From Hyphomicrobiales bacterium (GTDB taxonomy: Bacteria > Pseudomonadota > Alphaproteobacteria > Rhizobiales > Xanthobacteraceae), in NCBI GenBank assembly GCA_019075925.1, contig JAGXAC010000008.1, positions 1 through 41,939 of the forward strand: DNA of 41,939 bases, written 5' to 3'. This document shows positions 1 to 8,031 of the stretch, one piece after another. The translations under genes and the position numbers were made by a program. Under the pieces are notes generated by a model. It ran no database searches. It saw only the letters and a list, made by a program, of their open reading frames with translations, and was not told where the DNA came from. How positions within the stretch are numbered: the stretch's first letter is position 1; every line of letters starts with the position of its first letter.

Positions 1-1
1 G

Positions 2-1123
2 AAGGTGGACAGCCTGTATTTCACCATGCTCAACCACAACAAGCGATCGATCACGCTCGACACCAAGAACCCGAAGGGCAAGGAGGTGCTGACCGCGCTG
101 ATCAAGTCCTGCGACGTGCTGGTCGAGAATTTCGGCCCCGGCGTACTCGATCGCATGGGCTTCCCCTGGGAGAAGATCCAGAGCATCAACCCGAAGATGA
201 TCGTGGCGTCGATCAAGGGCTTTGGTCCCGGCCCGTACGAAGACTGCAAGGTCTATGAGAACGTCGCGCAATGCACCGGCGGCGCCGCCTCGACCACGGG
301 CTTCTATGACGGTCTGCCGCTCGTGACCGGCGCGCAGATCGGCGACAGCGGCACCGGCTTGCACCTGGCGCTCGGCATCGTCACCGCGCTCTACCAGCGC
401 ACCCATAGCGGCAAGGGCCAGCGCGTCACGGCCGCGATGCAGGACGGCGTGCTCAACCTCTGCCGCGTCAAGCTGCGCGACCAGCAGCGGCTGAAAACCG
501 GGCCGCTGACCGAATACAGCCAGTACGGCGAGGGCATTCCCTTCGGCGCGGCGACGCCGCGCGCCGGCAACGATTCGGGCGGCGGCCAGCCGGGCTGGAT
601 TCTCAAGTGCAAAGGCTGGGAAAGCGACCCTAACGCCTATGTTTACTTCATCACCCAGGCGCCGGTATGGGGCGAGATCTGCGACCTCATCGGCAAGCCC
701 GAATGGAAGACCGATCCCGATTATGCGACGCCGCCGGCGCGCCTACCGCGTCTGCGCAGGATATTCGATACCATCGAGCAATGGACCGTGACCAAAACCA
801 AGTTCGAGGTCATGGACGAATGCAACAAGCACGACGTTCCGGTCGGACCGATCCTGTCGATGAAGGAACTTGCCGACGAGCCCGCGTTGCGCGCAACCGG
901 CACCGTCGTCGAGGTCGATCATCCCACGCGCGGGCCCTACTTAACGGTGGGCAATCCGATCAAGCTTTCGGACTCGCCGCCCGACGTGCGACGCTCGCCG
1001 CTTCTTGGCGAGCATACCGACGAAATCTTGCGCAAAGTGCTCGGATGTTCTGATAGGGAGATGGCCGAGATCAAGACCGCGGGAGCGTTGAGCGCGCCGG
1101 AGAAGAAGGCCGAAGCAGCATAA
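2..1123 (+). CDS. frc: Formyl-CoA:oxalate CoA-transferase (5'-truncated by window edge)
   Basis: Family III CoA-transferase that moves CoA from formyl-CoA to oxalate, giving oxalyl-CoA and formate, in cytosolic oxalate breakdown with oxalyl-CoA decarboxylase. The reading frame is open to the left edge; full-length Frc is about 425 residues, so roughly 50 N-terminal residues lie outside. Visible Frc hallmarks are [49 protein letters not shown], the block [19 protein letters not shown] whose Asp is the residue acylated in catalysis, and the glycine loop [21 protein letters not shown]. These extended matches separate Frc from generic CaiB/BaiF proteins. It is followed after 32 bases by a formyltransferase-fold gene and then fhs on the same strand. 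The partner decarboxylase gene (oxc) is expected upstream but is not visible. Very confident of the family, confident of substrate. Confidence 0.93.
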   Translation, partial: KVDSLYFTMLNHNKRSITLDTKNPKGKEVLTALIKSCDVLVENFGPGVLDRMGFPWEKIQSINPKMIVASIKGFGPGPYEDCKVYENVAQCTGGAASTTGFYDGLPLVTGAQIGDSGTGLHLALGIVTALYQRTHSGKGQRVTAAMQDGVLNLCRVKLRDQQRLKTGPLTEYSQYGEGIPFGAATPRAGNDSGGGQPGWILKCKGWESDPNAYVYFITQAPVWGEICDLIGKPEWKTDPDYATPPARLPRLRRIFDTIEQWTVTKTKFEVMDECNKHDVPVGPILSMKELADEPALRATGTVVEVDHPTRGPYLTVGNPIKLSDSPPDVRRSPLLGEHTDEILRKVLGCSDREMAEIKTAGALSAPEKKAEAA

Positions 1124-1155
1124 CCTTCCGTTCGAAACAGAGCGAGACGTCACGC

Positions 1156-2082
1156 ATGCGTATTGTTGTGCACGGACAGCAGGCGTTCGGTAAGGCGGTG
1201 CTTGAAGCGCTTATCAAGCGCGGTGAGAACATCGTCGCCGTTTATGTCGCGCCGGAGAAAGACGGAGCGAAAGCTGATCCGCTCAAGGAGGCCGCGGTTG
1301 CGGCCAACCTGCCGGTGCGTCAGCCTGCGTCGTACCGCAAGCCCGAGGTGTGGGACGAATTCCGCGCGCTCAAGCCGGACTTGCAGGTGATGGCGTTTGT
1401 CACGCTGTTCGTCCCCGAGGAATTCCTCAACATCCCGACATACGGCTCTATTCAGTATCACCCGTCGCTGCTTCCCGCCTATCGCGGCCCGAGCGCGATC
1501 AACTGGCCGATCATCAAAGGCGAGACCGAAACCGGACTGTCGATCTTTTGGCCCGACAACGGTCTCGATACCGGCGATGTGCTGATCCAGAAAAAAACCA
1601 AGATTGCAGCGACCGACACGCTCGGCTCGGTCTATTTCGACCGGCTGTTTCCGATGGGTGTCGAGGCGATGCTGGAGGCCATCGATCTGGTGAAGGCGGG
1701 CAAGGCTCCGCGCATCAAGCAGGATGAATCGAAGGCGACTTACGAAGGCCGTTGCGGTTCGGACAACGCCCACATCGATTGGGGCCGGCCGTGGCAGGAG
1801 ATCGACCGTCTCGTCCGCGGCTGCAATCCGGCGCCGGGCGCCTGGACGTCGTTCGATGGAAAAGCCGTAAAGGTCTTCGACGCCAAGCCGCTGCCGGCCA
1901 AGGACCCGAAAGGTATCGGCGGCAAGATGGGCGAGATCGTCGCGATCGACAACGACGGCTTCGCCGTCGTCTGTGCCGACGGCCGGTTCAAGGTCACGCG
2001 CGTCCAGGCCGACGGTCCGAAAATTGCGGCGAGCGAATTCGCCGCCAATGCCAAGCTCACCCCTGGAATGAGGCTCTCATGA
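1156..2082 (+). CDS. Formyltransferase-fold protein (10-formyl-THF hydrolase / FDH N-domain-like)
   Basis: A 308-residue protein of the methionyl-tRNA formyltransferase superfamily, which uses or releases the formyl group of 10-formyltetrahydrofolate. Residues about 98-141 hold the signature [20 protein letters not shown] followed by [11 protein letters not shown]. His102 and Asp138 match the catalytic His and Asp of Fmt with identical spacing, but the usual Asn two residues before the His is Gln100. The text around this motif is closer to the hydrolase domain of 10-formyl-THF dehydrogenase than to Fmt. A C-terminal FMT_C-like barrel domain follows from about residue 200. The stop codon overlaps the fhs start as ATGA, so the two are translationally coupled. 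Lying between frc and fhs, it probably handles formyl units from oxalate; hydrolase, deformylase or a new formyl transferase are all possible. It is unlikely to be the housekeeping Fmt. Confidence 0.8.
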   Translation: MRIVVHGQQAFGKAVLEALIKRGENIVAVYVAPEKDGAKADPLKEAAVAANLPVRQPASYRKPEVWDEFRALKPDLQVMAFVTLFVPEEFLNIPTYGSIQYHPSLLPAYRGPSAINWPIIKGETETGLSIFWPDNGLDTGDVLIQKKTKIAATDTLGSVYFDRLFPMGVEAMLEAIDLVKAGKAPRIKQDESKATYEGRCGSDNAHIDWGRPWQEIDRLVRGCNPAPGAWTSFDGKAVKVFDAKPLPAKDPKGIGGKMGEIVAIDNDGFAVVCADGRFKVTRVQADGPKIAASEFAANAKLTPGMRLS

Positions 2083-3812
2083 ACCCGCCGACCGCCGCCG
2101 CGGCCAAAATCCCGCCCGGCGCCTCGCAGCACGCCAATCCGAAATCCGACATCGAAATCTCGCAAGCTGCGAAGAAGCGGCTGATCCTTGACGTCGCACG
2201 CGAGCGTTTGGGAATCGGGCCGGACAATCTCGAGCCTTACGGCCACTACAAGGCCAAGGTGTCGATGGACTTCATCAAGTCGATCCAGGACCGGCCGAAC
2301 GGCAAGCTCATTCTGGTCACCGCCATCAATCCGACGCCGGCGGGTGAAGGCAAGACCACAACCACCGTCGGCCTGACCGACGCGCTCAACCACATCGGCA
2401 AGAAAGCGATGCTGTGCATCCGCGAGCCCTCGCTGGGGCCTTCTTTCGGGATGAAAGGCGGCGCCGCCGGCGGCGGCTACGCCCAGGTGGTGCCGATGGA
2501 AGACATCAATCTGCACTTTACCGGCGACTTTCACGCCATCACTTCGGCGAACAATCTGCTCGCCGCCTTGCTCGACAATCACATTTATTGGGGCAATGCT
2601 CTTGCCATCGACGAACGTCGGGTGACGTGGCGGCGTGTGCTCGATATGAACGACCGGGCATTGCGGTCGATCGTGTCTTCGCTCGGGGGTGTCGCCAACG
2701 GCTTCCCACGCGAGGATGGCTTTGACATCACTGTCGCCTCGGAGGTGATGGCGATCTTTTGTCTCGCCCGCAACGTCGACGATCTCAAGAAGCGGCTCGG
2801 CAATATCGTCGTGGCTTACACCCGCGACCGCAAGCCGGTACGAGCGGCGGATCTCAAGGCCCATGGCGCCATGACCGTGCTGCTGAAGGAGGCGTTGGCG
2901 CCTAATCTGGTGCAGACGCTGGAAGGCACGCCCGCTTTCATCCACGGCGGACCGTTTGCCAACATCGCTCACGGCTGTAATTCGGTTTTGGCGACCACAA
3001 CGGCGCTCAAGCTCGCCGACTATGTCGTAACCGAAGCCGGCTTCGGCGCCGATCTCGGCGCCGAAAAGTTCCTCGATATCAAATGCCGCAAGACCGGCAT
3101 CGCGCCGGATTGCGTGGTTTTGGTCGCGACCATCCGCGCGCTCAAGATGCACGGCGGAGTAAAAAAAGAAGACCTCAAGGGTGAGAACCTCAAGGCGCTC
3201 GAAGCAGGTATGGCCAATCTACAACGCCACGTCGAGAATATGCGGAAGTTCGGCGTTGAGCCGGTAATCTCGATCAACCGCTTCTCCGCGGACACGGATG
3301 CCGAGATCAAGCTGGTGGAGGACAAGTGCCGGGCGCTCGGCGTCGAAGCCTTGATGGCCGATCATTGGGCCGAGGGCGGCAAAGGCGCTGCCGACGTCGC
3401 CCGCGCGGTGGTGAAAATTGCCGAAAGCGGCAAGAGCAAGCTTAAGTTCCTTTATCCGGACGACATGCCGCTGACGGAGAAAATCCGTACCATCTGCCGG
3501 GAGATCTATCGCGCCAAAGATATCTCTATCGACAAGTCGGTGCGCGACCAGCTCGCCTCGTTCGAGGCCATGGGCTACGGCAAGTTTCCGATCTGCATGG
3601 CCAAGACCCAATATAGCTTTACGACCAACCCGGACGCCAAAGGGGCGCCGAGCGACCACATCATTCCGGTGCGGGAAGTGCGGCTTTCGGCCGGAGCGGA
3701 GTTCGTGGTGGTGATTTGCGGCGAGCTTCTGACCATGCCGGGCCTGCCAAGAGTGCCGGCCGCGGACACGATCGACATCGGACCGGACGGCAGGATCGTC
3801 GGGTTGTTCTAG
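2079..3812 (+). CDS. fhs: Formate-tetrahydrofolate ligase
   Basis: Formate + ATP + tetrahydrofolate gives 10-formyl-THF, ADP and phosphate, in the cytosol; also called FtfL in methylotrophs. The 577-residue product has the P-loop-like [14 protein letters not shown], the family block [23 protein letters not shown], and [22 protein letters not shown]. The frame stays open far upstream but the start chosen is the ATG at 2079, which overlaps the previous stop (ATGA) and leaves a protein of family length (usually about 555-560) plus a 20-residue Ala/Pro-rich N-terminal tail. It is the last gene of the frc operon and would capture the formate made by Frc. A palindromic repeat begins 15 bases after the stop. 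Confidence 0.95.
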   Translation: MNPPTAAAAKIPPGASQHANPKSDIEISQAAKKRLILDVARERLGIGPDNLEPYGHYKAKVSMDFIKSIQDRPNGKLILVTAINPTPAGEGKTTTTVGLTDALNHIGKKAMLCIREPSLGPSFGMKGGAAGGGYAQVVPMEDINLHFTGDFHAITSANNLLAALLDNHIYWGNALAIDERRVTWRRVLDMNDRALRSIVSSLGGVANGFPREDGFDITVASEVMAIFCLARNVDDLKKRLGNIVVAYTRDRKPVRAADLKAHGAMTVLLKEALAPNLVQTLEGTPAFIHGGPFANIAHGCNSVLATTTALKLADYVVTEAGFGADLGAEKFLDIKCRKTGIAPDCVVLVATIRALKMHGGVKKEDLKGENLKALEAGMANLQRHVENMRKFGVEPVISINRFSADTDAEIKLVEDKCRALGVEALMADHWAEGGKGAADVARAVVKIAESGKSKLKFLYPDDMPLTEKIRTICREIYRAKDISIDKSVRDQLASFEAMGYGKFPICMAKTQYSFTTNPDAKGAPSDHIIPVREVRLSAGAEFVVVICGELLTMPGLPRVPAADTIDIGPDGRIVGLF

Positions 3813-3826
3813 CCGAAGTTGCAAGC

Positions 3827-3888
3827 GAAGCAATCCAGCTTTCGCGGAGGAGTGGATTGCTTCCGTCGCTTCGCTCCCTGCAATGACG
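3827..3888. repeat. REP-like palindromic intergenic repeat, copy 1
   Basis: Inverted arms GAAGCAATCCA (3827-3837) and TGGATTGCTTC (3853-3863) flank a 15-base loop, followed by a tail ending in GCAATGACG. The same arms recur at 37811-37846 after another stop codon. It sits between fhs and the glutathione transferase gene and may fold in the transcript. Short repeats with this core are, to my knowledge, common between genes in Bradyrhizobium relatives. Confidence 0.75.
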
Positions 3889-3906
3889 CAATAAACGGAG
3901 CAGACA

Positions 3907-4593
3907 ATGCTGAAATTCTATTACAACGGCGCACCAAATCCCACCAAGGTTGCGCTGTTTCTCGAGGAAGCCGGTCTCCCCTACGAGCCGATTCCGATCG
4001 ATACGCGCAAGGGCGATCAGCACAGGCCCGAGTTCTTGGCGATCAATCCGAACGCCAAGGTGCCGGCGATCGTCGACGGCGACGTCGTCATGTTCGACTC
4101 CAACGCGATCCTGCTTTACCTGGCCGAGAAAACCGGCAAATTCCTGCCGCCGCGAGGCGACAAGGAGCGCGGCGAATTGTTGTCCTGGCTGATGTTCGTC
4201 GCCTCGGGCGTCGGACCGTATTCCGGCCAGTCCGTGCACTTCCGCCAATACGCGCCGGAAAAGATCGAGTATGCGCTCAACCGCTATGCCTTCGAGGCGC
4301 AGCGCCATTTCGGCATTCTCGATGCGCGGCTGGCCAAGCGGAAATATGTACTTGGCGACGCCTACACGATCGTCGACATGGCGACGTGGGGCTGGGCGCG
4401 CTTGATCCCGACGGTGCTTGGCGAGGCCGCCTGGGCGAAGTTTCCGAACCTCAAGCGTCTGGTCGACGAGATTACCGCGCGCCCGGCGGCGCAACGCGCT
4501 GTGGCGCTCAAAGACAAGGTCAAATTCAAAACCGAGATGGACGACTTGGCGCGCCGTTCGCTGTATCGGCACCAGTCCGAAAAGGTCATCTGA
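3907..4593 (+). CDS. Glutathione S-transferase family protein, YfcG/YghU (Nu-class)-like
   Basis: A 228-residue cytosolic protein with an N-terminal thioredoxin-like glutathione-binding domain (about 1-82) and a helical C-terminal domain. Asn11 in GAPNPTKVALFLEEAG is in the place of the Asn that contacts the glutathione thiol in E. coli YfcG; INPNAKVPAIVD supplies the cis-Pro loop and FDSNAILLYLAEKTGKFLP matches the YfcG block closely. Nu-class members act mainly as disulfide reductases on glutathione-linked substrates. A GGAG ribosome-binding site lies six bases before the ATG. The gene is separated from fhs by a palindromic repeat and meets the NicO gene tail to tail. The natural substrate is unknown. 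Confidence 0.88.
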   Translation: MLKFYYNGAPNPTKVALFLEEAGLPYEPIPIDTRKGDQHRPEFLAINPNAKVPAIVDGDVVMFDSNAILLYLAEKTGKFLPPRGDKERGELLSWLMFVASGVGPYSGQSVHFRQYAPEKIEYALNRYAFEAQRHFGILDARLAKRKYVLGDAYTIVDMATWGWARLIPTVLGEAAWAKFPNLKRLVDEITARPAAQRAVALKDKVKFKTEMDDLARRSLYRHQSEKVI

Positions 4594-4607
4594 CTTTACG
4601 TCTCGTT

Positions 4608-5690
4608 TCAAAACATCCCCATCCGTTCGCTCGCCATATAGCCGGTGAGGAGCAGCGCACCGAATGCCATGACTACGGCCGCGGCGCCGACTTCGATGCC
4701 GCGCAGAATAAGCGTGCCATAGCCGGCGCGCGTCGATGCGACCCGTTTGGCTGCGGTCCGTGCGCCGACCGCAATCGTGGCGATGGCGGCGACGGTGATG
4801 GCGGTGCCGAGCCCCATGACGAAGGTCGACGCGACACCGGCCAAGAACAAACCCTGCGCCAGCGCAAACACCAGCACGATGATCGCGCCGGAGCAGGGCC
4901 GCAGCCCGACGGCGACGATGGCGGATAAGCCGCGTCGCCAGCCGCCAGGTCCGGCCAATTCGTCCGGCTCGGGCCCGTGCGCGTGCCCCCACGGCAAGAG
5001 GCCGTCCTCTTCGTCGCGATCGTGGGCATGACCGTGAGCATGGGTGTGTTCATGACCGTGCGCATGGGTGTGGCCGTGATGGTCGTGGCGAACGTGATGC
5101 GCGTGGCCGGCGTGTTCTTCGCCGACCGCCCGCAGCGCCCGAAGGAAGCCGCGGCCTTTCACCCATAACAGCCGGGCGCCCAACAGAGCGATCAGCGAAT
5201 AGCCGACGATTTCGACGACGCGTACGGTATCGCCCATCATTTTCGCCGTGGCGCCGATCAGGCCGGCGGCAACGCTGACGATGACGATGGCGGTCATGGC
5301 TTGCAGCAAAGCCGACGCGAACGACAGCGCGATGCCGCGCCGCCAGGTTTCCTCATTGGCGACCAGGTAAGACGAAATCACCGCCTTGCCGTGGCCGGGA
5401 CCGGCGGCGTGAAATATGCCGTAGATGAACGAGATGCCGATCAGGCTCCAATAGGCTGTCCCGTCGGTTTTGGCTTCGCGGATCAGCCGCGACAGCGCGC
5501 GGTAAAACATCGACTGCTCGGTGAGAATCCACCCGACCAATCCGGTGGCCGGCGGCTGCCGCATGGCGGCAAGCGGGCTGATCTGCGCATAGGCAACGGT
5601 CAACGCGCTCGCCGCCAAAAGGGCGAATGCGACGATGGTTGTTGTCTGCGCCATCCGGCGCAGCAATTGGGTGCCGACGTCACCGGTCAC
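4608..5690 (-). CDS. NicO/RcnA-type metal permease with His-rich loop (ZevB-like)
   Basis: A roughly 360-residue inner-membrane protein of the nickel/cobalt transporter (NicO) family. Visible are an N-terminal hydrophobic segment after LLRR, several further membrane helices, the family motifs HAAGPGHGK (about residues 94-102) and RPCSGA (264-269), and between them a cytoplasmic or periplasmic loop very rich in His (about 193-223) typical of metal binding. Two starts are possible: GTG at 5690, which overlaps the upstream stop as GTGA and leaves Arg residues before the hydrophobic stretch, or ATG at 5654. I prefer 5690. Its partner is the DUF1007 gene just upstream, an arrangement seen in the ZevA/ZevB zinc system of Haemophilus. 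The metal (Zn, Ni or Co) and direction of transport cannot be read from sequence. Confidence 0.88.
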   Translation of the reverse strand: MTGDVGTQLLRRMAQTTTIVAFALLAASALTVAYAQISPLAAMRQPPATGLVGWILTEQSMFYRALSRLIREAKTDGTAYWSLIGISFIYGIFHAAGPGHGKAVISSYLVANEETWRRGIALSFASALLQAMTAIVIVSVAAGLIGATAKMMGDTVRVVEIVGYSLIALLGARLLWVKGRGFLRALRAVGEEHAGHAHHVRHDHHGHTHAHGHEHTHAHGHAHDRDEEDGLLPWGHAHGPEPDELAGPGGWRRGLSAIVAVGLRPCSGAIIVLVFALAQGLFLAGVASTFVMGLGTAITVAAIATIAVGARTAAKRVASTRAGYGTLILRGIEVGAAAVVMAFGALLLTGYMASERMGMF

Positions 5691-6361
5691 GGGCAATTCA
5701 CCGAGATCTTGTTGGCGAAATTCGCGCCCATGCCGATATTGGCCTCCGAGGTCTGAAAGGCCTGATCGAGGCGTAGCGACGAGGGAAAATTGCCGTCGCT
5801 CGGTTTCTGGATCGAAACCGTACACTGAGCGGGTGCGCTCACCAGCCGCACCGGGTCTTTCTCGGCAAAACCGAAATCAATGAAAAATTCCGGATCGTAA
5901 ACTTCGACCTCGAGCGTCTTGGCTTTCACCGGCTGCTTGAAAGGTAGCGTGAAGTGCAGCGTCAGCACCGTCTCTTTCGGATCGAAGTCGAGATAATAAT
6001 CGATCGGCTCGACAAATGCGTCTCTGCGCCGTTTCCCGTCAAGCCGCGCGTAAGTGAAATACGCATACTGCTTGAGCGACTCGACATTGACCTTGGCGAG
6101 CGGCGCGAGTTCCTCGCGGGTGAATTCGCCCTTGGTCTTCTGCGCAACACCCTGAGTGGCGAAAGCGGAAAACATGTCGTCGAATGTCCAGGCGTGGCGC
6201 ACGCCGGCGACCGAGCCGTCCGGCGCGTACAACAACTCCTCGGTCATGGTCACCCAGACGTGGGGATGTGCATCGGCCCGGTCGGCTGCCGCGAACAGAA
6301 AGACACAGCCTGCGATGAAAGGAATGCAACGATATAGCATCGGCCCGCACCAAGCCCTCAT
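5687..6361 (-). CDS. DUF1007 family periplasmic protein (ZevA-like)
   Basis: A 224-residue exported protein. A signal peptide covers about residues 1-31, ending in RADAHPHVWV, where the mature protein would start with the His-Pro-His-Val motif typical of DUF1007. Later blocks such as WTFDDMFSAFATQG and the acidic DYYLDFDPKETVLTLHFTLP match the family. DUF1007 proteins are encoded with NicO permeases and are thought to present metal to them, as ZevA does with ZevB. The stop overlaps the likely GTG start of the permease gene by four bases, so the two are coupled. ATG at 6340 is a second possible start and would still keep the signal peptide. It lies 74 bases downstream of the HpxW-like gene on the same strand. 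Confidence 0.87.
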   Translation of the reverse strand: MRAWCGPMLYRCIPFIAGCVFLFAAADRADAHPHVWVTMTEELLYAPDGSVAGVRHAWTFDDMFSAFATQGVAQKTKGEFTREELAPLAKVNVESLKQYAYFTYARLDGKRRRDAFVEPIDYYLDFDPKETVLTLHFTLPFKQPVKAKTLEVEVYDPEFFIDFGFAEKDPVRLVSAPAQCTVSIQKPSDGNFPSSLRLDQAFQTSEANIGMGANFANKISVNCP

Positions 6362-6435
6362 GTGAGGCGGCCAAACATTAACGCGGAGTGGGGCGGAAGG
6401 AAGGCTTTGCTTCCCTGCAACAGCAGATCAAACAC

Positions 6436-8028
6436 TCAGATGCCCGCCGCGCCGCCGTCGGCGCGCGGGTCATGTGCGCCTTCACAGCTGCCGTCAGGAT
6501 GCAAGATGGCCACGCCGGCATGCCCCATGACGTCGGAATAGGGCTCGGACAGAACGTCGATTTCATGACCGGCGGCGGCGAGCGCATCGATCAAATTCCC
6601 ATCGAAGCGCGATTCCATGCGCAACTTGGTTTGCGGCGAGCCCCAGGTGCGTCCGAGCAGCCAGCGCGGCCGATCGAGTGCGGACGCCAGCGGCTCGCCG
6701 TACATGACGTGACGGGTGAACAGCGCGCCTTGCGTCTGCGGCTGGCCATCGCCGCCCATGGTGCCGTAAGCCATCACGCGGCCGTCCTTGAGAACGGCGA
6801 GAGCCGGGTTGAGCGTGTGCGGCGGCAACCGGCCCGGCGCCAGCATGTTGAGGCTGCCCGGTTGCAGCGACAGGCTGATGCCGCGGTTCTGCATCAGCAC
6901 GCCGGTTGCCGGCAGCACACAGCCGGAACCGAATTCCCAATAGAGCGACTGGATGTAGGACACGACCAGCCCGCGCGTGTCGGCGGCGCCCATCCAGATC
7001 GTGTCGCCTTCGCCGAACGGCATCGGCCAGCGCGCGGCTTTGCGGCGGTCGATCTTCATTGCTTCGCCGGCGATGAACCGCGGCTCAAGGCAGCGGTCGA
7101 GCGCATGCGCGAGATAGTTCGGATCGGTGACGACCCGGTCACGCATTCGCAGCGCCCGCTTGGTCGCCTCGATCAGTCCATGGATATGTTCGAAGCTTTC
7201 CGGCTCGCGAACGCCCAACCGATCGAACAGGGCGAGGATCATCAGGGAGGCTACGCCCTGGGTCGGGGCATCGGTGTTGTAGACGGTGCCCGCGGGCAGT
7301 TCGACATGCAGCGGTTCGGCGAAGGTTGGGCGATAACGGCTCAGGTCGTCGCGGGTCAGCAGGCTGCCAACATGGCTCAGATCGGCCGCAAGCTCGCGTC
7401 CGACGTCGCCGCGGTAAAAATCGTCGAGCCCGACATGGACAAGCTGCGCCAACGTCTCCGCAAGTGCTGCTTGCTTGAGCGTTGTGCCGACCTCGGGCGC
7501 CTCGCCGTTGACGAGGAAGGTCTCGGCAAAGCCGGGCACATCCTTCAAACCGGTGAAATGCTCCTGCGTGAGCCTCGCCTGGCTGCGGGTGACTTGATAG
7601 CCGTTGCGACAGCGGGCAATCGCAGGGGCAAGCAGCGCGTCGAGTGGAAGCTTTCCGCCGTTCGCCTTCGCCGCTTCGAGCGCCAGCATCCAGCCGCCGA
7701 CGGCGCCGGGCACAGTCAGCGCGGCGAGCGGACCGCGTGACGGGATGGTCTCGTAGTCGCGATAAAGCTCCGGCCGCGCCTGCAGGCCGGAAGGACCCGC
7801 GGCCATGATGGCGTGCAGGCGGCCGGATGGCAGACGAATGAGCCAAAATCCGTCGCCGCCGATGTGGTTCATATGCGGGTATACGGCGGCGATGGAGGCG
7901 GCCATCGCCACCATCGCTTCAAGCGCGTTGCCGCCTTCGGCGAGGATTTGCTTTCCATCCTCAACCGCGCCGGCATGAGGCGCGCAGACGACGCCTACCC
8001 GATGACCCGTGCTGTGGAGATCCATCAT
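6436..8028 (-). CDS. Gamma-glutamyltransferase-family Ntn hydrolase, HpxW (oxamate amidohydrolase)-like
   Basis: A 530-residue self-processing N-terminal-nucleophile hydrolase. It has the family's HMNHIGGDGFW (52-62), and the expected cleavage and nucleophile Thr at 343 in GEGDTIWMG, followed by SYIQSLYWEFGSG and GGDGQPQTQ. The DTIWMG form, in place of the TTH found in glutathione-cleaving enzymes, and the EFGSG and MGGDGQPQTQ blocks resemble Klebsiella HpxW, which turns oxamate into oxalate and ammonia. No signal peptide is visible, so it should be cytosolic, unlike periplasmic Ggt. The start is one of two adjacent ATGs (8028 or 8025), three bases after the M3 peptidase stop, so the two genes are likely co-transcribed. 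A general gamma-glutamyl or amide hydrolase remains possible; oxamate activity is inferred from resemblance recalled, not aligned. Confidence 0.85.
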   Translation of the reverse strand: MMDLHSTGHRVGVVCAPHAGAVEDGKQILAEGGNALEAMVAMAASIAAVYPHMNHIGGDGFWLIRLPSGRLHAIMAAGPSGLQARPELYRDYETIPSRGPLAALTVPGAVGGWMLALEAAKANGGKLPLDALLAPAIARCRNGYQVTRSQARLTQEHFTGLKDVPGFAETFLVNGEAPEVGTTLKQAALAETLAQLVHVGLDDFYRGDVGRELAADLSHVGSLLTRDDLSRYRPTFAEPLHVELPAGTVYNTDAPTQGVASLMILALFDRLGVREPESFEHIHGLIEATKRALRMRDRVVTDPNYLAHALDRCLEPRFIAGEAMKIDRRKAARWPMPFGEGDTIWMGAADTRGLVVSYIQSLYWEFGSGCVLPATGVLMQNRGISLSLQPGSLNMLAPGRLPPHTLNPALAVLKDGRVMAYGTMGGDGQPQTQGALFTRHVMYGEPLASALDRPRWLLGRTWGSPQTKLRMESRFDGNLIDALAAAGHEIDVLSEPYSDVMGHAGVAILHPDGSCEGAHDPRADGGAAGI

Positions 8029-8031
8029 TGT

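Noticed and set aside
1740-3152. Long open frame on the minus strand opposite the formyltransferase and fhs genes
   Set aside because: It is antisense to two strongly conserved proteins and its text is Arg/Gly/Asp-rich without family motifs, a common effect of GC-rich codon bias.
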